64,000 bases of DNA from Pseudomonas ekonensis (GCF_019145435.1 NZ_JAHSTS010000003.1:62001-126000); one strand, 5' to 3'; counted from the first letter of the stretch, positions 1-9,609 are shown. Translations and numbers: made by a program. Notes: generated by a model from the sequence alone, not told the origin.

Positions 1-351
1 ATCAACGACAACTACGGCCACCTGGCCGGCGACAAGGTGCTGAAGATCATCGCCACGGTGCTGCGCAAACGCCTGCGCGGCACCGATTTCATCGCCCGTT
101 TCGGCGGCGAGGAGTTTGTCCTGCTGCTGCCGGCCACCACCCCGGCGGTCGGTGTGCGGTTGCTGGAGACCTTGCGCGCGGCCATCGAGGCTTGCCCGTT
201 CCACTTCAAGGGGGAGCGGGTCACGATCACCATTTCGATGGGATTGGCGGCGTTCCGGCCTGGAGAACGCAGCGATCAGGTGCTCAAAAGAGCCGATCAG
301 GCGCTGTATCGGGCAAAAAACGCCGGGCGCAACCGGGTGGAGGCCGGCTGA
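1..351 (+). CDS. Diguanylate cyclase, C-terminal GGDEF fragment (5' end outside window)
   Basis: This is the last 116 residues of a GGDEF domain, which makes cyclic di-GMP from two GTP. The frame is open from base 1. It begins with the conserved [11 protein letters not shown] substrate-binding segment, and the active-site GGEEF lies at fragment residues 35-39. An RxxD inhibitory site (R26, D29) sits exactly five residues before GGEEF, so product feedback inhibition is expected. The domain ends normally at the TGA with no further domain. The N-terminal sensory part is off the window. From memory, P. aeruginosa has a GGDEF gene (dgcH) near ampDh2-kinB-algB, and this may be its ortholog. Confidence 0.93.
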   Translation: MNDNYGHLAGDKVLKIIATVLRKRLRGTDFIARFGGEEFVLLLPATTPAVGVRLLETLRAAIEACPFHFKGERVTITISMGLAAFRPGERSDQVLKRADQALYRAKNAGRNRVEAG

Positions 352-453
352 GGGCAATTGTTCCATTTTGTTTAAATCGGGCCGATGGCCGTCTCCGGGC
401 CGGGCAGTACGTTACACTGTTGCATTATTGTCTTGCGTGTACTGCCCTCTACC

Positions 454-1233
454 ATGAAATTCCTTGCCCTCATCGTATCGCTGCTCGTGCTGGCCGGTTG
501 CGCCAGCGGCCCGCGATTCGACACCAGCCACCCTTCGGCCAACCACGACAGCCGCATCCAGTACGTGGTGGTGCACTACACCACCGCCTCGCTGGAGCGC
601 TCGCTGCAACTGCTGACCCACGGCGAAGTCAGCAGCCATTACCTGATCGGCGACGACAAGAACGCGACCATCTACAAACTGATGGATGAAAACCTGCGCG
701 CCTGGCACGCCGGCGAAAGCGAGTGGCAAGGGCGCACCTGGCTGAACTCCAGCTCCATCGGCATCGAAATCGTCAACCCCGGCTTCCGGGACACCCCGAA
801 CGGCCGCGTGTGGTATCCGTACAGCGAAGCCCAGGTGCAGTCGCTGATCGTGCTGCTCAAGGACATCAGCCAACGCAACGGCATCAGCCCGCGCCACATC
901 ATCGGCCACAGCGACATCGCGCCGCTGCGCAAGCTCGATCCGGGCCCGCTCTTCCCCTGGAAGCGCTTGGCCGCCGAAGGCTTGGGCCTGTGGCCGAACG
1001 AACAGGCGGTCGCCCGGCGGCAGGCGCAGTTCGATGCGCAACTGCCGGACATCGGCTGGTTCCAGATGCAATTGGCGCGGCTGGGTTACGCCACCCCGCA
1101 GACCGGCGAGCTGGATGTGGCGACCCGCCACGTGCTCGCGGCGTTCCAGATGCATTACCGCCCTTCGCGCTTCGACGGCACGCCGGACGCGCAAACGGCA
1201 GCGTTGCTGGTGGTGCTGAACCAGACAAAATAA
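454..1233 (+). CDS. ampDh2: Lipoprotein N-acetylmuramoyl-L-alanine amidase, AmpDh2-like
   Basis: A 259-residue zinc amidase expected to cut the MurNAc-L-Ala bond of (anhydro)muropeptides in the periplasm. I start it at ATG 454, not at the in-frame ATG 385, because 454 begins a lipoprotein signal whose lipobox LAGC ends at Cys16. Position +2 after Cys is Ala, which allows outer-membrane sorting. The Amidase_2 core spans about residues 35-180. It has a ligand His in VVHYTT (about 41), the SIGIEIVNPG strand with its Glu, and GHSDIAP followed by KLDPG near the end of the fold. The C-terminal 75 residues look like a peptidoglycan-binding domain. Its position beside kinB-algB matches P. aeruginosa ampDh2. 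Confidence 0.9.
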   Translation: MKFLALIVSLLVLAGCASGPRFDTSHPSANHDSRIQYVVVHYTTASLERSLQLLTHGEVSSHYLIGDDKNATIYKLMDENLRAWHAGESEWQGRTWLNSSSIGIEIVNPGFRDTPNGRVWYPYSEAQVQSLIVLLKDISQRNGISPRHIIGHSDIAPLRKLDPGPLFPWKRLAAEGLGLWPNEQAVARRQAQFDAQLPDIGWFQMQLARLGYATPQTGELDVATRHVLAAFQMHYRPSRFDGTPDAQTAALLVVLNQTK

Positions 1234-1305
1234 TGACGCCCGCCCGACGGTCAGGGCGAAATCGCAATCAGCAGCTATAACTCATTGGTAATTCTTCGGA
1301 TATCC

Positions 1306-2922
1306 ATGATGGTAGCTACCCGAGAGACGTTGCGTGGCTGGTTTTATCGCCCGTGGTTTTTGGCGATGCTCGCGGCTGTCCTCAGTGCGAGCCTGCTGAT
1401 CACCGGCGGGCTGTTCGTGGCGGTGCGCCAGGTCGAACAGAACGAAAGCCAGGAGATGAACGCCCAGGGCGCACGCTTCCTCGCCCGCCTCGAGCAACTG
1501 TTCGGCCAGCTGCGCGAAAGCCTCGACGACCTGGAGGCCCAACCCCTGCGCAGCTGCGACGAGGAAATGATCGCCACCCTGCAGCAGGTCACGTTCAATT
1601 ACCGCTTCGTCTACGAAGCCGCCTACATGGACGCTTCGCGGATCTGCTCCAACCGTCCGCGCCAAGATGCCTTGTCGGTGGTGCGCCCGCCGGACATCAA
1701 GGGCCCGACCTACAGCTACTGGCTCAACACCACCACCGAACCCGACGAAAACCGCGCCGCCCTGATGCTCGGCCGCGGCAACTTCCGCGTGGCCACCTCC
1801 CGCGGGCACCTGACCGACATGGTCGACCTCTCGCCCGGCAGCAGCCTGCTGGTGGTGCTCGATCACGGGTCGCGGGCGATTCCGGTGCTCGGCGTGCCGC
1901 AGGCCTGGCCGCCCACCGACCACTGGCCGCCGAAGAACCCGGACGCGCTGCAGGTGACCCAGACGCGCCTGATCTACCGCATGCCCACCGACAACCCGGA
2001 GTACCAACTGGTGCTGATCACCCCGCGCACCGGCATGCACATCCCGGAGCTCTGGTGGTGGATGGTGCCGCTGTGCCTGATGCTCGGCGCCTTCGTCGGC
2101 CTGCTGGTGTTCTGGCTGGTGCGCCAGCGGCAGTCGCTGGACGCCGAGCTGCACGGCGCGATCCGCCGGGGCGAGCTGCAGGTGCTGTACCAGCCGATCT
2201 TCGACCTCGACAGCCGCAACTGCGTCGGCGCCGAAGCCCTGCTGCGCTGGCGTCGGCCGGACGGCACGCTGACCAGCCCCGACCTGTTCATCCCGATGGC
2301 TGAGAACACCGGGCAGATCCGGCAGATGACCGACTTCGTCCTGCAGCGCCTGCTGGAGCAGTTGGGCCAGTTGCTGCGGGCCAATCCGCAGCTGTACATC
2401 TCGGTGAACCTGGCGGCCTGCGACGTGATGGTGCCGCGCATCGGCCAGGTCATGGCCCGGCTGCTGGCCCTGCACCGGGTCGCGGCGCGGCAGATCGCGT
2501 TCGAGGTCACCGAACGCGGCCTGATCGACGTGGTGGTGGCGCGGGAGAACCTGCAAGCGTTGCGCGACGTCGGGCACCAAGTGCTGATCGACGATTTCGG
2601 CACCGGCTATTGCAGTCTCGCCTACCTGCAGACCCTGCCGGTGGATTGCCTGAAGATCGACAAGGCGTTCATCGATGCCCTCGGCCACGATGCCGCCAGC
2701 AGCGGGGTCGCGCCGCACATCATCCATATGGCGCAGGCGCTGGATCTGAAGGTGATCGCCGAGGGCATCGAGCTCGAGTCCCAGGCGGCGCTGCTCAGCA
2801 GCGAAGGCGTGAAGTTCGGCCAGGGCTGGCTGTTCGCCCATGCCCTGAGCGCGGTGCAGTTCATCGAGCTGATCACCCGCGGCCGGCGCCTGGCCGGGCG
2901 CCGGATCGACGACGAAGCCTAG
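1306..2922 (+). CDS. CSS-motif EAL cyclic-di-GMP phosphodiesterase, membrane-bound
   Basis: A 538-residue protein predicted to hydrolyse c-di-GMP to pGpG. A transmembrane helix lies near residues 14-40. A periplasmic region follows with two conserved cysteines (SCDEE and SRICSNRP), typical of CSS sensor domains, whose disulfide state controls such enzymes. A second helix near 247-268 contains WWWMVPLCLMLGAFVG. The cytoplasmic EAL domain has EALLRW at about 310, the SVNLA Asn, FEVTERG, DDFGTGY, KIDK, VIAEGIE and GQGW, so the catalytic set is complete. ATG 1306 is immediately followed by ATG 1309; an upstream TTG at 1285 is less likely. Its stop overlaps the kinB stop on the other strand. Confidence 0.92.
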   Translation: MMVATRETLRGWFYRPWFLAMLAAVLSASLLITGGLFVAVRQVEQNESQEMNAQGARFLARLEQLFGQLRESLDDLEAQPLRSCDEEMIATLQQVTFNYRFVYEAAYMDASRICSNRPRQDALSVVRPPDIKGPTYSYWLNTTTEPDENRAALMLGRGNFRVATSRGHLTDMVDLSPGSSLLVVLDHGSRAIPVLGVPQAWPPTDHWPPKNPDALQVTQTRLIYRMPTDNPEYQLVLITPRTGMHIPELWWWMVPLCLMLGAFVGLLVFWLVRQRQSLDAELHGAIRRGELQVLYQPIFDLDSRNCVGAEALLRWRRPDGTLTSPDLFIPMAENTGQIRQMTDFVLQRLLEQLGQLLRANPQLYISVNLAACDVMVPRIGQVMARLLALHRVAARQIAFEVTERGLIDVVVARENLQALRDVGHQVLIDDFGTGYCSLAYLQTLPVDCLKIDKAFIDALGHDAASSGVAPHIIHMAQALDLKVIAEGIELESQAALLSSEGVKFGQGWLFAHALSAVQFIELITRGRRLAGRRIDDEA

Positions 2923-4706
2923 ACCGCCAACGCCATGTAGAACTGCGTGCCCTGCCCCGGCCGCGAATAGACGCCCATCCGGCCGCCATGCAACTGGACG
3001 ATTTCCTTGCACAGCGCCAGGCCCAGCCCCGCGCCGCCCTTCTTGCGCCCGACCTGGACGAACGGTTCGAAGATCCGTCCCTGCTGACCGTAGGCGATGC
3101 CTTCGCCGTTGTCCTCGACGCTGATGATCACCCGCTCGCCGTGGCGACGGGCCTGGAGGCGGATCAAGCCGTCGCGGGCGGTGTGGCGCAAGGCGTTGTC
3201 GATCAGGTTGTCCAGCACCCGATCCAGCTGCGCCTGGTCGGCCTGCAACCGCGGCAACGGCTCCTGCACCTCGACGCTCAGGGTCACGCCTTTCTCGGCC
3301 GCCGCGCCGGCAAAACGCGATTGCGCCTGCTCCAGCAGATCCCCGATCGAGCACGGCGCCAGCGACAGCTTCTGCAAACCGCTCTGGTAGCGCGAGAAGT
3401 TGAGCAGGTCGTTGATCAGTTGCATCAGGCGCTGCATTTCTTCGTTGACCGTGTCCAGCAGGTCGGATTCCCGGGAATCCTCGGCGAACTTCGCCCGCTC
3501 GCGGAACAGGCCGAACGCCATGTGCATGCCGGTGACCGGCGTGCGCAGCTCATGGGACGCGCGCAGGACGAATTCACTGCGGACCCGTTCGAACGCACGC
3601 TGCTCGGTCACATCGTGCAGCACCATCACCGCCCCGAGGATATGGCCCTGGGTGTGGCTGACCGGGGTCAGGCTGAACGTCAGCAGCCGCGCTTCGCCAT
3701 CGACTTCGACGCTCAGATCCTCCGGCGCGCGCTCCAGCGTGCCGCCCCGCAGTACCGATTGCAGCTGGACATCCAGCTCCGGCCGCCCCAGCGCCGCGCC
3801 CAATCCTTGCCCGCAGCGGTCGCTGTCCCAGCCCAACTGCCGCTGGGCCACCGGGTTGAGGTGTTCCAGGTGCCCTTCGCGGTCGATCATCAGCAGGCCG
3901 TCATCGATGCTGTCGAGCACCGCCTGCAAGCGCTGCTGGCCGGCCAGCAGCTCGTCGACGTTGGTGGCCTGGTGCTCGCGCAGGGCTTCGGCCATCAGGC
4001 CGAAACGCCGTGTCAGCTGGTTCATTTCCAGGGCGGGGGAAATCGGCAGGGTTACCTCGAAATTGCCTTGGCCGATGCTGTCGGCCGCTTTGGCCAGGGC
4101 CTCGATGGGGGCGCCGAAACGCCGGGCGATCCCGTGGGCGGTGATGAAGCCGATGATCAGCACCGCCAGGCCCACCAGCCCGAGCAGGCCGGCGATCAGC
4201 AGCGCCCGTTGGCGGGCGTCCTGCTGCACCGAATTGATACTGTCGAGGGCGCGCTTGTGTTCGGTGACCAAACCGTTGCGCAGGGTGTTGAATCGTTCGC
4301 GCAACTCGCCGCTGTCGCTCAAGGAGGTGGCCGACCGGTCATATACCTCCATGAAGCGCCGGTAATCGTCCTTGGCCTGTTTGAAGCCGTACGCGTTGTC
4401 ATCGCCTTGAGCTTCGTGGGCGATGCCCTCCTCCAGCAGATCGCGGTAATGCTGCCGCGAGGCTTCGAACGCCACAGGGTCGGGCTTTGCCGACAGCATC
4501 ATGATCAATTGGTCGCCCAGGGTCTGGCGCAGCTTGAGCCCCAGGTCGAGAGTGACAAAATTGTTGCGCACCAGCGCTTCCTGGCTGCCGGCCATCTGCA
4601 TCACGCTGACCAGGCCCAGCAGCAAACCCAGCAAGGCCACGGTGATCAGCGCGGAAATGCTCAGGAACAACCGGGTACGCAACTTCATCGCCAGCTTCAT
4701 CGTCAC
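2919..4706 (-). CDS. kinB: Sensor histidine kinase KinB
   Basis: A 595-residue membrane histidine kinase, the same length as P. aeruginosa KinB. Two transmembrane helices (about 13-37 and 165-190) enclose a periplasmic helical sensor. HAMP, PAS, HisKA and HATPase domains follow. The phosphoacceptor His is in SHELRTP near residue 380. The N box (NLIDNALRH), G1 (VEDNGEGI), F box (FEPFVQ) and G2 (GAGLGLALCKEI) are all present. It lies 4 bp downstream of algB, so the two are probably cotranscribed. In P. aeruginosa KinB acts mainly as a phosphatase of AlgB and restrains alginate production; that role is inferred here from orthology. Confidence 0.95.
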   Translation of the reverse strand: MTMKLAMKLRTRLFLSISALITVALLGLLLGLVSVMQMAGSQEALVRNNFVTLDLGLKLRQTLGDQLIMMLSAKPDPVAFEASRQHYRDLLEEGIAHEAQGDDNAYGFKQAKDDYRRFMEVYDRSATSLSDSGELRERFNTLRNGLVTEHKRALDSINSVQQDARQRALLIAGLLGLVGLAVLIIGFITAHGIARRFGAPIEALAKAADSIGQGNFEVTLPISPALEMNQLTRRFGLMAEALREHQATNVDELLAGQQRLQAVLDSIDDGLLMIDREGHLEHLNPVAQRQLGWDSDRCGQGLGAALGRPELDVQLQSVLRGGTLERAPEDLSVEVDGEARLLTFSLTPVSHTQGHILGAVMVLHDVTEQRAFERVRSEFVLRASHELRTPVTGMHMAFGLFRERAKFAEDSRESDLLDTVNEEMQRLMQLINDLLNFSRYQSGLQKLSLAPCSIGDLLEQAQSRFAGAAAEKGVTLSVEVQEPLPRLQADQAQLDRVLDNLIDNALRHTARDGLIRLQARRHGERVIISVEDNGEGIAYGQQGRIFEPFVQVGRKKGGAGLGLALCKEIVQLHGGRMGVYSRPGQGTQFYMALAV

Positions 4707-4710
4707 CTGC

Positions 4711-6057
<1,347 letters not shown>

Positions 6058-6295
6058 TTTTCCTACGCTCCATAAGTGAATGTCTTGGTTTAGTCCCGGA
6101 AAAATCGGGCAAGTTGCATGGTCGATTCTGATCGATTCCAGTCATGGCAGGGTAGCTCCCTCCTGCCCGTACGGCTAATCCGCTGATTTCTCTGGCTTTT
6201 GCGGCCGATGGCGGTTTTCGCCATCACCCCTCGCCTCATTTCTGACATCCGTGCCCTGTCATCCATTCAAAAAGAATGAAATGTCTGTCGGAGCG

Positions 6296-6314
6296 GTCGT
6301 GCAATTCGCACGAC
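6296..6314. promoter_or_regulatory. Inverted repeat, candidate enhancer site
   Basis: GTCGTGC - 5 nt - GCACGAC is a perfect 7-bp dyad. Its centre lies about 100 bp upstream of the sigma-54 promoter, the usual distance for an enhancer-binding-protein site. Which protein binds is unknown; AlgB is only a guess from proximity. Confidence 0.45.
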
Positions 6315-6407
6315 GGTGACAGGCGGCATCGTGCAGGATGCGTCGTCATTTGCCTTGATTGATTTCATAACTTATTGTTTTTGTTGACTATTTTCGATCA
6401 AAAAAAC

Positions 6408-6422
6408 TGGCATGCGCTCTGC
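6408..6422 (+). promoter_or_regulatory. Sigma-54 (-24/-12) promoter
   Basis: The sequence TGGCATGCGCTCTGC has GG and GC elements separated by exactly 10 nt and agrees well with the RpoN consensus TGGCAC-N5-TTGC. Transcription would start near 6434 and run into the small gene at 6485, about 50 bp downstream. A dyad at 6296-6314 could be its enhancer. Confidence 0.65.
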
Positions 6423-6484
6423 AAAGACTCTCTCAGACCGGGCAGACATCGATCGCCCCAACGAATAAGAGTGAGGACACCAGG

Positions 6485-6769
6485 ATGACTCGCCCAAGCG
6501 CCACCGCCGCCCGCCTCTCGTCCCTGCACATCCAGCAAGGCCTGTTCGGCCTGCTCGCGCTGCTGGTCACCCTGATCGCGTGCCAGCAATACCTGCGCTG
6601 GGAACAGAGCCAGGTGCCTGAACCCCTGATCTCGATCCAGCACCCCGTGCAGACCCATTTCAGCGCGGCCGCCGGCCGCCAGGCCGAGGACGTCGCGCTG
6701 CGCATGGTCGACGTCGACCAGCCGCAACCGCTGGATCAGGCGCCCCGCGAAGAACGCTGGATCTTTTGA
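6485..6769 (+). CDS. Small membrane protein of unknown function
   Basis: A 94-residue protein that I do not recognise. It has one hydrophobic segment (about residues 20-34, GLFGLLALLVTLIAC) and then a polar tail rich in Gln, Asp and Pro, suggesting a single-pass inner-membrane protein with a soluble C-terminal half. The Cys after LIA resembles a lipobox, but it sits too far in and a charged, long N-terminus precedes it. ATG 6485 has a good ribosome site (GAGGAC, 6473-6478). It is the first gene after the sigma-54 promoter and lies 64 bp before the DUF1328 gene, so it probably heads a three-gene operon. Confidence 0.7.
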   Translation: MTRPSATAARLSSLHIQQGLFGLLALLVTLIACQQYLRWEQSQVPEPLISIQHPVQTHFSAAAGRQAEDVALRMVDVDQPQPLDQAPREERWIF

Positions 6770-6833
6770 ATGAATCTGGGCGTCGAACGCCGAGACGGGC
6801 AACACCCTTAAAACAGAAGTGAGGAGAATCATC

Positions 6834-6998
6834 ATGTTGAGCTGGGCAATCACCTTCCTGATCATTGCCATCATCGCCGCCGTGCTGGGCTTCGGTGGTA
6901 TCGCGGGCACTGCCACGGGCATCGCCAAGATTCTCTTTGTCGTGTTCCTGGTGATGTTCATCGCTTCCTTTATCTTCGGCCGCCGCGGCCGAGGCTGA
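6834..6998 (+). CDS. DUF1328 (YtjA-type) small membrane protein
   Basis: A 54-residue protein, almost entirely two transmembrane helices: [20 protein letters not shown], a [13 protein letters not shown] linker, then [17 protein letters not shown] and a basic RRGRG tail. This is the typical length and pattern of the DUF1328 family. The biochemical role is unknown. The start is fixed by GAGGAG at 6821-6826. Its stop lies 2 nt before the ATG of the next gene, so translation is probably coupled to the Ivy-like protein. From memory, P. aeruginosa has the same gene beside algB. Confidence 0.88.
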   Translation: MLSWAITFLIIAIIAAVLGFGGIAGTATGIAKILFVVFLVMFIASFIFGRRGRG

Positions 6999-7000
6999 CC

Positions 7001-7465
7001 ATGAGCGTCGTGAAGACACTGGCGGCCGCCCTGCTCATGGGCGGCTGCGCCATGGCGATGGCGGCCAATGATGGCCAGACGCGCGTCAACGAGCTGCTCA
7101 ATGCTGACCCGCAATACCGGGACACCTGGCAAAAAGTGGTGAAGAAAGAAGAACGCCTGCCGGAATGGGTGATGAACCTGTCCGGAGCGCCGCAGCAGCA
7201 GATGAATGCCGTCGAAGAGGACGGTGACCAGTATCTGGTGGGGCCGCTGTGCGAGACCGGGCAGACCTGCCTGAACCACCGCCTGATCGTCGCCTTCAGC
7301 TTCGACAAGAAGCATGCCTACGCCCTGCTGGTCGATGTGCCGGAAGGGCTGCCGGCGGACAAGTCGCCGACGCGGCATGCCACGTACCGATTCCTCGGCA
7401 AGCCCGATGAAGGCATGCAGGGACTGCTGACCGAAACGCTGAAGAAGGATCCGAACTGGTATTGA
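7001..7465 (+). CDS. Ivy-like (inhibitor of vertebrate lysozyme family) periplasmic protein
   Basis: A 154-residue secreted protein with a signal peptide cleaved after AMAMAA (about residue 22). The remainder matches the Ivy fold: YLVGPLC, a short loop, CLNHRLIVAFSFDKKHAYALLVDVPEG, and a C-terminal YRFLGKPDEGMQ. Classical Ivy proteins inhibit C-type lysozyme with a CKPHDC loop. Here the loop reads CETGQTC, one residue longer and without the inhibitory His, so lysozyme inhibition is doubtful. P. aeruginosa carries a second, divergent Ivy paralog beside algB, which this resembles by position. It is the last gene of the small operon driven from 6408. Confidence 0.82.
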   Translation: MSVVKTLAAALLMGGCAMAMAANDGQTRVNELLNADPQYRDTWQKVVKKEERLPEWVMNLSGAPQQQMNAVEEDGDQYLVGPLCETGQTCLNHRLIVAFSFDKKHAYALLVDVPEGLPADKSPTRHATYRFLGKPDEGMQGLLTETLKKDPNWY

Positions 7466-7471
7466 ACATGG

Positions 7472-7490
7472 GGGCAGCGCCAGGCTGCCC
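7472..7490 (+). terminator. Possible weak terminator after the Ivy-like gene
   Basis: A 7-bp stem GGGCAGC/GCTGCCC with a 5-nt loop starts 7 bp after the stop. Only TTCATT follows, so termination is likely to be inefficient. Confidence 0.4.
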
Positions 7491-7997
7491 TTCATTGCGC
7501 CCGCCCGAGGAAGGCCGGCGCATGGCCAAGGGGCCGGGACGTTCTGACCGCTTCAGGGTCGGAGTGACCTACGGGTACAGGGAGTGCCTGCGATGAGGGC
7601 CGGGCCAGGGCAATGAAGCTGCGCGCAAGTTCGCCGGTCCGTCCAGGGTCCGACGGACTTGCCGAAAGCTTCGATCGCGCCAAACGTTGATCTAGAGCGT
7701 CCTGCTCACTGTTGAATCGTTCAGACTGTGGCGAAAACCGTTTCGCGGTGTTTCGCGGCGACCGTATATCGAGAAAGAACCCGATTTCATGTCGGGCCTT
7801 TTCGTTCTCCGTTGTAGGTTTTTTCCCAAATTTTCTTCCGATTCAGGACACCGAAAAAACAAGCCAGCTACGCTGAAATGGCCGGTTCACGGCACTTATG
7901 CCTGCCTGAATGTCGCAATCGAACCGCTTGGGACGCCAGTTTCAATTGAAAAAACTCATGCCGATTCGGCATAGGGTAGTCGCTTACGGCATTAGAC

Positions 7998-8033
7998 GGC
8001 GCAACCCCGCATCGGAATAGTTGCGCCTTTTTT
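7998..8033 (+). terminator. Rho-independent terminator-like hairpin upstream of gltP
   Basis: Perfect 8-bp stem GGCGCAAC (7998-8005) / GTTGCGCC (8020-8027), a 14-nt loop and six T residues. No protein gene ends just upstream, so it either ends a small RNA or lies in the gltP leader as an attenuator. Confidence 0.6.
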
Positions 8034-8160
8034 CGCCTGCCGGAGAGCGTAAACACGCGCTCCGGAGCACCTTATACGGAGGCAGATGCACAGACTTTTG
8101 CGCCGAGCGCGTTCCAGTTCCTGCATGTGCCTGAGTCAAACGCAAGTAAGGGTAAAAATA

Positions 8161-9492
8161 ATGAAGAAGGCAAAGCTCAGCCTCGCCTGGCAAATCCTGA
8201 TCGGTCTCGTATTGGGGATTGCGATTGGCGCGTTGCTCAACCACTTCAGCGCCGAAAAGGCCTGGTGGATCAGCAACGTCCTGCAACCGGCAGGCGATAT
8301 CTTTATCCGTCTGATCAAGATGATCGTGATCCCGATCGTCATTTCATCCCTTATCGTCGGCATCGCCGGCGTGGGCGACGCCAAGAAGCTCGGGCGCATC
8401 GGCCTGAAGACCATCATCTACTTCGAAATCGTCACCACCATCGCCATCGTCGTCGGCCTGCTGCTGGCCAACGTGTTCCATCCGGGCGCCGGCATCGACA
8501 TGAGCACCCTGGGCACCGTGGACATCTCCAAGTACAAGGCCACTGCCGCCGAAGTACAGCATGAACACGCGTTCATCGAGACCATCCTCAACCTGATCCC
8601 GTCGAACATCTTCGCGGCCATGGCCCGCGGCGAGATGCTGCCGATCATCTTCTTCTCCGTGCTGTTCGGCCTCGGTCTGTCGAGCCTGCAGTCGGACCTG
8701 CGCGAGCCGCTGGTGAAGATGTTCCAGGGCGTCTCGGAAAGCATGTTCAAAGTCACCCACATGATCATGAACTACGCCCCGATCGGCGTGTTCGCCCTGA
8801 TAGCGGTGACCGTGGCCAACTTCGGTTTCGCCTCGCTGCTGCCGCTGGCCAAGCTGGTGATCCTGGTTTACGTCGCCATCGCGTTCTTCGGCTTCGTGGT
8901 GCTGGGCCTGATCGCTCGCCTGTTCGGTTTCTCGGTGATCAAGCTGATGCGCATCTTCAAGGATGAGCTGGTGCTGGCCTACTCCACCGCTTCGTCCGAA
9001 ACCGTGCTGCCGCGCGTGATCGAGAAGATGGAAGCCTATGGCGCACCGAAAGCCATCTGCAGCTTCGTGGTGCCGACCGGCTACTCGTTCAACCTCGACG
9101 GTTCGACCCTGTACCAAAGCATCGCGGCGATCTTCATCGCCCAGCTGTACGGCATCGACCTGTCGATCAGCCAGCAACTGCTGCTGGTGCTGACCCTGAT
9201 GGTCACCTCCAAAGGCATCGCCGGCGTGCCGGGCGTGTCGTTCGTGGTGCTGCTGGCCACCCTGGGCAGCGTCGGCATTCCGCTGGAAGGCCTGGCGTTC
9301 ATCGCCGGCGTCGACCGCATCATGGACATGGCGCGCACCGCCCTGAACGTGATCGGCAATGCCCTGGCCGTACTGGTCATCGCCCGCTGGGAAGGCATGT
9401 ACGACGATGCCAAGGGTCAGCGCTACTGGAACTCCCTGCCGCACTGGCGCAGCAAGGACAAGGTTCCGGCGGCCCAGGCCACCAAGAACTGA
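8161..9492 (+). CDS. gltP: Glutamate/aspartate:proton symporter GltP
   Basis: A 443-residue DAACS-family carrier that imports L-glutamate and L-aspartate with protons across the inner membrane. The fold shows eight membrane helices plus re-entrant loops. Signatures include the serine-rich STASSETVLPRV loop, GYSFNLDGSTLY in helix 7 and GVPGVSFVVL plus AGVDRIMDMARTALNV in the last third. ATG 8161 is chosen because TAAGGG lies about 10 nt upstream and the family starts with MKKAKLSLAWQI; the upstream extension from 8086 is not conserved-looking. A strong terminator follows, so it is monocistronic. The long leader hints at regulation. Confidence 0.95.
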   Translation: MKKAKLSLAWQILIGLVLGIAIGALLNHFSAEKAWWISNVLQPAGDIFIRLIKMIVIPIVISSLIVGIAGVGDAKKLGRIGLKTIIYFEIVTTIAIVVGLLLANVFHPGAGIDMSTLGTVDISKYKATAAEVQHEHAFIETILNLIPSNIFAAMARGEMLPIIFFSVLFGLGLSSLQSDLREPLVKMFQGVSESMFKVTHMIMNYAPIGVFALIAVTVANFGFASLLPLAKLVILVYVAIAFFGFVVLGLIARLFGFSVIKLMRIFKDELVLAYSTASSETVLPRVIEKMEAYGAPKAICSFVVPTGYSFNLDGSTLYQSIAAIFIAQLYGIDLSISQQLLLVLTLMVTSKGIAGVPGVSFVVLLATLGSVGIPLEGLAFIAGVDRIMDMARTALNVIGNALAVLVIARWEGMYDDAKGQRYWNSLPHWRSKDKVPAAQATKN

Positions 9493-9527
9493 CACACGCC
9501 CTGCTGGCTCCTGCAGTGGCCGCACAA

Positions 9528-9562
9528 ACAAACCCCGGATCATTTCCGGGGTTTGTCGTTTT
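9528..9562 (+). terminator. Rho-independent terminator after gltP
   Basis: Perfect 12-bp stem ACAAACCCCGGA (9528-9539) / TCCGGGGTTTGT (9545-9556), a 5-nt loop, then CGTTTTC. It begins 36 bp after the gltP stop. Confidence 0.85.
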
Positions 9563-9609
9563 CGGCCGCCCCGCTATCATTCGCCGCATCTTCCGGGGGG
9601 ATTTGACTG

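Larger units (their letters stand above)
6058..6484. other. Intergenic region between algB and the small-gene operon
   Basis: 427 bp without a convincing gene. It holds the algB upstream region (minus strand), a 7-5-7 inverted repeat at 6296-6314, a TGACA/TGTCA dyad at 6243-6261 and a sigma-54-type promoter at 6408-6422 facing right. I see no other coding or RNA signal. Confidence 0.7.
7466..8160. other. Long intergenic region before gltP
   Basis: 695 bp with no supported ORF. It contains a weak hairpin after the Ivy-like gene, a CCCGA/TCGGG hairpin followed by CCTTTT at 7780-7802, a 15-nt palindrome at 7958-7972 and a strong terminator-like hairpin ending at 8033, still 127 bp before the gltP start. 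This suggests a small RNA or a transcribed leader. Confidence 0.5.

Noticed and set aside
6398..7495. Minus-strand 365-residue ORF opposite the small envelope genes
   Set aside because: Three genes with good ribosome sites and recognisable features (DUF1328, Ivy-like, unknown) occupy the other strand; the antisense frame has no known domain.
7789..7974. 61-residue ORF in the gltP upstream region
   Set aside because: No ribosome site, no homology and it overlaps hairpins; better explained as non-coding DNA.
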